7,346 nt of DNA, taken from assembly GCA_030604545.1 (NCBI GenBank), contig JAUVVS010000094.1, positions 1-7,346 on the forward strand, read 5' to 3'. Positions 4,661 through 7,346 of this stretch are shown piece after piece (the stretch's first letter is position 1; each line of letters begins with the position of its first letter). Source of the stretch: Deltaproteobacteria bacterium (GTDB taxonomy: Bacteria > Desulfobacterota > Desulfobacteria > Desulfobacterales > JAUVVS01). The notes under the pieces were generated by a model that was given only the letters and a program-made list of their open reading frames with translations, searched no databases and was not told the DNA's origin. The position numbers and the translations under genes are program-made.

Positions 4661-7060
4661 TCACATATCTAACTTATAAAACTCTTCAGTTTCGGTAAGT
4701 ACATCCGGCTTTTTTGTATATTCAGTGGGGGCCGTTCCCTCCTTAAAGCACTCAAAAATAATCTTTTCAGACTCTGGAATTGCTAAAAGTCCGGTTTCAG
4801 CATCTATTTTATGAAAGACAATTCCTTTAGGTACTCTAAAAACCCTGACAGGTTTATCTTTCAGCACTTTCTTCATAAAGCCAAGCCATATTGGGCTTGC
4901 AGCTCGGGAACCTGTTTCATTTTTTCCAAGCTCCCCCTCATCATCAAAACCAACCCACACTCCCGTAGTATATTGAGGCGTGTATCCCATGAACCAGGCG
5001 TCATATAGATTGTTTGTCGTGCCGGTCTTACCTGCCACCGGCCTTTTCAAAACCTTAACCCGCCATCCTGTTCCATGTTTAACTACACCCTCAAGAAGAT
5101 TGGTCATAATATAGGCTGTTTTTTCTTCTATAACCCTTTTTTTCTCGTGCATAACCACATCAATTAAATTTCCATCCCGATCAACGATTTTCGTTATAAA
5201 AATGGGTTTTACAAGTTGGCCGTAATTTGCAAAAACAGAATAAGCATTGACGAGTTCGAGCAAGGATACACCTGATGACCCGAGAGCTATTGAAAGATCT
5301 TCGCTTATTTTGGATGTAATACCCAGCTTCCCGACGTATTCTATAGTATAGTCTATGCCGATATCCTGTAAGATCTTTATCGTTATAACATTCCGAGATT
5401 TTGCAAGCGCCTTTCGAAACAGGGTGGGGCCGAAAAATTTTTCCTTGTAATTTCTAGGTTTCCACTTAAAGTCTCGCTCAACATCCTTGAAAACAATCGG
5501 GGAATCGATGATAACGGTTGCCGGAGTATATCCTTTATCAAGAGCCGCTGCATATATTATCGGTTTAAATGCAGAACCCGGCTGCCGTCTCGACTGAACG
5601 GCTCTGTTAAACTGACTTTCTCTAAAATCTCTCCCTCCGACCATAACCTTTACATAGCCGGTTTCTGCTTCAATACATAGCAGAGCAGCCTGCGCCGCCG
5701 GGGTCTGTTCTAAAGCAAGCTGCCAAAGATCAGTATCTTTAATTTTATCTTTGATTTTTACAAGTATAACATCACCTGCGATCAAAGCATCTCCAGGATG
5801 TTTAATTTTTGATTCAGAGTAGTCAATCTCAGGATCCGGCTTTCTTGCCCATATCATATCGGCAATTTGAATAATTCCCTGATAATCTCCCATACGAACT
5901 GTTACCGTATTATCAATATCATTTACTTCAACCACAATACCTTTAATGATTTTCCCTTTTTCCAAAATGCTTTGCTCGGCCTGATGCTCCTTTGAAAAAG
6001 CTTCAATCTCTTCTGATTCAAGATGCTGTATAGGACCTCGATAACCCTGACGTTTATCAAGAGCTCTCAAACCTTTTTCAACTTCCGACCTTGCAACCTT
6101 TTGCATCTCAATATTGACGGCAGTATAAATCTTTAGCCCTTCTTTATACAGGACATCAGGACCATACTTTTCTTCAATATAACGCCTTATATGTTCTGTA
6201 TAAATGGGAACCTTTTCTATATACCAATTCCGTCTTGGTTTTATATCCAACTCGGTATGTATTGCTTCAGTTGCTTTAGTGTTGGCTATATAACCTTCTG
6301 TAACCATGCGTTTTAAAACGTATATCTGGCGTTCTTTTGCCCTCTCTGGATGTCTGAAAGGGGAAAATCTGCTGGGGGCTTGAGGAAGACCTGCCAACAT
6401 GGCACATTCCGCAAGGTTCAATGCTTCTGCGGATTTTCCAAAATAATTCTCTGCGGCAGCTTCAACCCCGTAAGCTCCATGTCCTAGATAAATTTGATTC
6501 AAATATAAAAAAAGGATTTCATCTTTGGCAAATGCTTTATCAATGCGATATGCAAGGATAATCTCTCTTATTTTGCGCCTGTAGCTTCTTGTCGGTGTCA
6601 AGAAAAATGACTTTGTAACCTGCTGAGTAATCGTGCTGCCTCCCTGTACGATGGCCCCCGCCTCGATATTCTTGAAAAAAGCTCTAATAATACTCCGCAA
6701 ATCGACGCCCTTATGTTGATAAAACCTTGCATCCTCCGCGGCTATAAATGCATTTATAAGCATTGCCGGCAATTTAGACAGAGGAACTACAATTCTTCGT
6801 TCTTTATAAAATTCAGCAATTTTTCTGCTATCATCTGAATATACTGTTGTAATAACAGGAGGGCGATAATCCTTAAGAGAAGAGATCTTAGGAAGATCTT
6901 CGCTAAGATAGAAATAAACACCTATAATCGCAGACACACCGGAAATCATGCCAAAAGCAAATATCCAAACAAACCATCGGATAAATCTCCTAAAAATTCC
7001 CCTCTGTTTTTGTCTGGTACTCTTTTTTATTTCCTGATATAAAGCTTTTTGTTTAGACAT
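4661..7060 (-). CDS. mrcA: Penicillin-binding protein 1A (bifunctional glycosyltransferase/transpeptidase)
   Basis: This 799-residue class A PBP polymerises lipid II and cross-links the stem peptides in the periplasm. A basic cytoplasmic N-terminus (1-28) precedes one membrane anchor (about 29-52). The GT51 domain (about 60-240) shows EDARFYQHKGVD (109-120; catalytic E109), GGSTITQQ (140-147), RKIREI (162-167), KDEILFLYLN (179-188) and GLPQAPS (224-230). A PBP1A-type OB insertion covers about 340-450 between the two enzymes. The transpeptidase domain (about 455-735) has SAFK (496-499; nucleophile S496), SRN (555-557) and KTGT (678-681). The tail with DAETGLLA (753-760) and KEGTAPTEY (773-781) is typical of proteobacterial PBP1A, and length agrees. 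The ATG at 7058-7060 has only a weak Shine-Dalgarno. The gene converges on the radical SAM gene with no gap. Confidence 0.97.
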   Translation of the reverse strand: MSKQKALYQEIKKSTRQKQRGIFRRFIRWFVWIFAFGMISGVSAIIGVYFYLSEDLPKISSLKDYRPPVITTVYSDDSRKIAEFYKERRIVVPLSKLPAMLINAFIAAEDARFYQHKGVDLRSIIRAFFKNIEAGAIVQGGSTITQQVTKSFFLTPTRSYRRKIREIILAYRIDKAFAKDEILFLYLNQIYLGHGAYGVEAAAENYFGKSAEALNLAECAMLAGLPQAPSRFSPFRHPERAKERQIYVLKRMVTEGYIANTKATEAIHTELDIKPRRNWYIEKVPIYTEHIRRYIEEKYGPDVLYKEGLKIYTAVNIEMQKVARSEVEKGLRALDKRQGYRGPIQHLESEEIEAFSKEHQAEQSILEKGKIIKGIVVEVNDIDNTVTVRMGDYQGIIQIADMIWARKPDPEIDYSESKIKHPGDALIAGDVILVKIKDKIKDTDLWQLALEQTPAAQAALLCIEAETGYVKVMVGGRDFRESQFNRAVQSRRQPGSAFKPIIYAAALDKGYTPATVIIDSPIVFKDVERDFKWKPRNYKEKFFGPTLFRKALAKSRNVITIKILQDIGIDYTIEYVGKLGITSKISEDLSIALGSSGVSLLELVNAYSVFANYGQLVKPIFITKIVDRDGNLIDVVMHEKKRVIEEKTAYIMTNLLEGVVKHGTGWRVKVLKRPVAGKTGTTNNLYDAWFMGYTPQYTTGVWVGFDDEGELGKNETGSRAASPIWLGFMKKVLKDKPVRVFRVPKGIVFHKIDAETGLLAIPESEKIIFECFKEGTAPTEYTKKPDVLTETEEFYKLDM

Positions 7061-7082
7061 AATCCAAATACTCTTAGATTAG

Positions 7083-7109
7083 ACAGGATTTACCGGATAA
7101 ACATGATAT
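7083..7109. repeat. Degenerate nonamer repeat (ACAGGATWW-like, three units)
   Basis: Three consecutive 9-bp units read ACAGGATTT, ACCGGATAA and ACATGATAT. They share AC-x-x-GAT and resemble the ACAGGATTA-type phased repeats I recall from intergenic DNA of several bacterial groups. The array is 23 bp upstream of the mrcA start codon and therefore probably within its leader. Confidence 0.45.
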
Positions 7110-7224
7110 TACATTAAAATATATAAAGAATTGAAATCTTCTTATTTTTATCTTTTTTTCATTGAAAAAAGGAATAATCGCAAATATAGTTACTAGTTTA
7201 CTCTCTTTTTTTTTATTGTGCAAC

Positions 7225-7251
7225 ATTATATCTACCTAATTAGTGTCTGAA
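7225..7251 (-). promoter_or_regulatory. Weak candidate promoter for mrcA
   Basis: On the minus strand, TTCAGA (7246-7251, 4 of 6 to TTGACA) lies 15 bases before a perfect TATAAT (7225-7230). Spacing is at the short limit, and the leader would be about 160 nt. The evidence is mainly the -10 hexamer. Confidence 0.22.
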
Positions 7252-7346
7252 GTAGGTTAAAAATTGACTTTGTTCTGGGTTATAATTACTTAAAAGTTTC
7301 CGAATTGTGAAAATATCTTTTTATGATAAAACTTGATTTTAATAAG

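Larger units (their letters stand above)
7061..7346. other. Non-coding region upstream of mrcA
   Basis: No credible ORF or RNA gene is present. The DNA is A+T-rich with long T runs (7152-7159 and 7206-7214) and a weak hairpin (7152-7172). Two perfect TATAAT hexamers point in opposite directions: one on the minus strand (7225-7230) towards mrcA and one on the plus strand (7281-7286) towards the window edge. This would suit divergent promoters for mrcA and an unseen gene to the right, but the plus copy has no -35 at normal spacing. Confidence 0.6.

Noticed and set aside
7152..7172. Hairpin of T-run and A-run as an intrinsic terminator
   Set aside because: The stem is nearly all A:T with a 3-base loop and is not followed by a T-tract in the plus direction; probably low-complexity DNA.
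7264..7286. TTGACT plus perfect TATAAT as a plus-strand promoter
   Set aside because: The two hexamers are only 11 bases apart, too close for sigma70, and nothing is encoded downstream inside the window.

Overview
The window is an A+T-rich bacterial chromosome segment with six intact housekeeping genes and no sign of a plasmid, phage or defence island. A 120-residue DksA with a full zinc finger, a class A penicillin-binding protein of the proteobacterial PBP1A type, and two styles of short phased intergenic repeat (CTG-based heptads and ACAGGAT-like nonamers) suggest a sulfate-reducing Desulfobacterota (former deltaproteobacterium), perhaps Desulfobacterales. That placement is inferred from gene style only; no rRNA gene is present to confirm it.

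Layout. Positions 1-177 hold a heptad tandem array that runs exactly to the stop codon of birA (175-1095, minus), the biotin protein ligase/repressor. Upstream of birA are a candidate BirA operator and promoter. Next comes a 203-bp terminal-inverted-repeat element (1166-1368) that looks like a non-autonomous insertion sequence. After it lies a very A+T-rich spacer with a perfect 16-bp hairpin (1498-1535) and a good sigma70 extended -10 promoter (1554-1582). That promoter probably drives a tight plus-strand operon: dksA (1688-2050), a PHP-domain nuclease/phosphatase of the YciV/RNase AM type (2040-2918), rnc for RNase III (2906-3601) and an Elp3-like radical SAM protein (3608-4660). The first three overlap and the fourth follows after 6 bp. 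Facing them is mrcA/PBP1A (4661-7060, minus), whose stop codon directly abuts that of the radical SAM gene. The last 286 bp (7061-7346) are the non-coding mrcA upstream region.

How the genes fit together. The plus-strand operon has a common theme of stable RNA: DksA tunes rRNA transcription with ppGpp, RNase III cuts pre-rRNA, the E. coli relative of the PHP protein trims rRNA 5' ends, and Elp3-like radical SAM enzymes are associated with tRNA modification. The grouping is seen in the sequence; the shared purpose is inference. birA and mrcA are separate units for biotin attachment and peptidoglycan synthesis. I found no convincing new biological system. The points most worth checking are the operon logic, the inverted-repeat element beside the birA promoter, the unexplained perfect hairpin, and the abutting convergent stop codons with no terminator between them.
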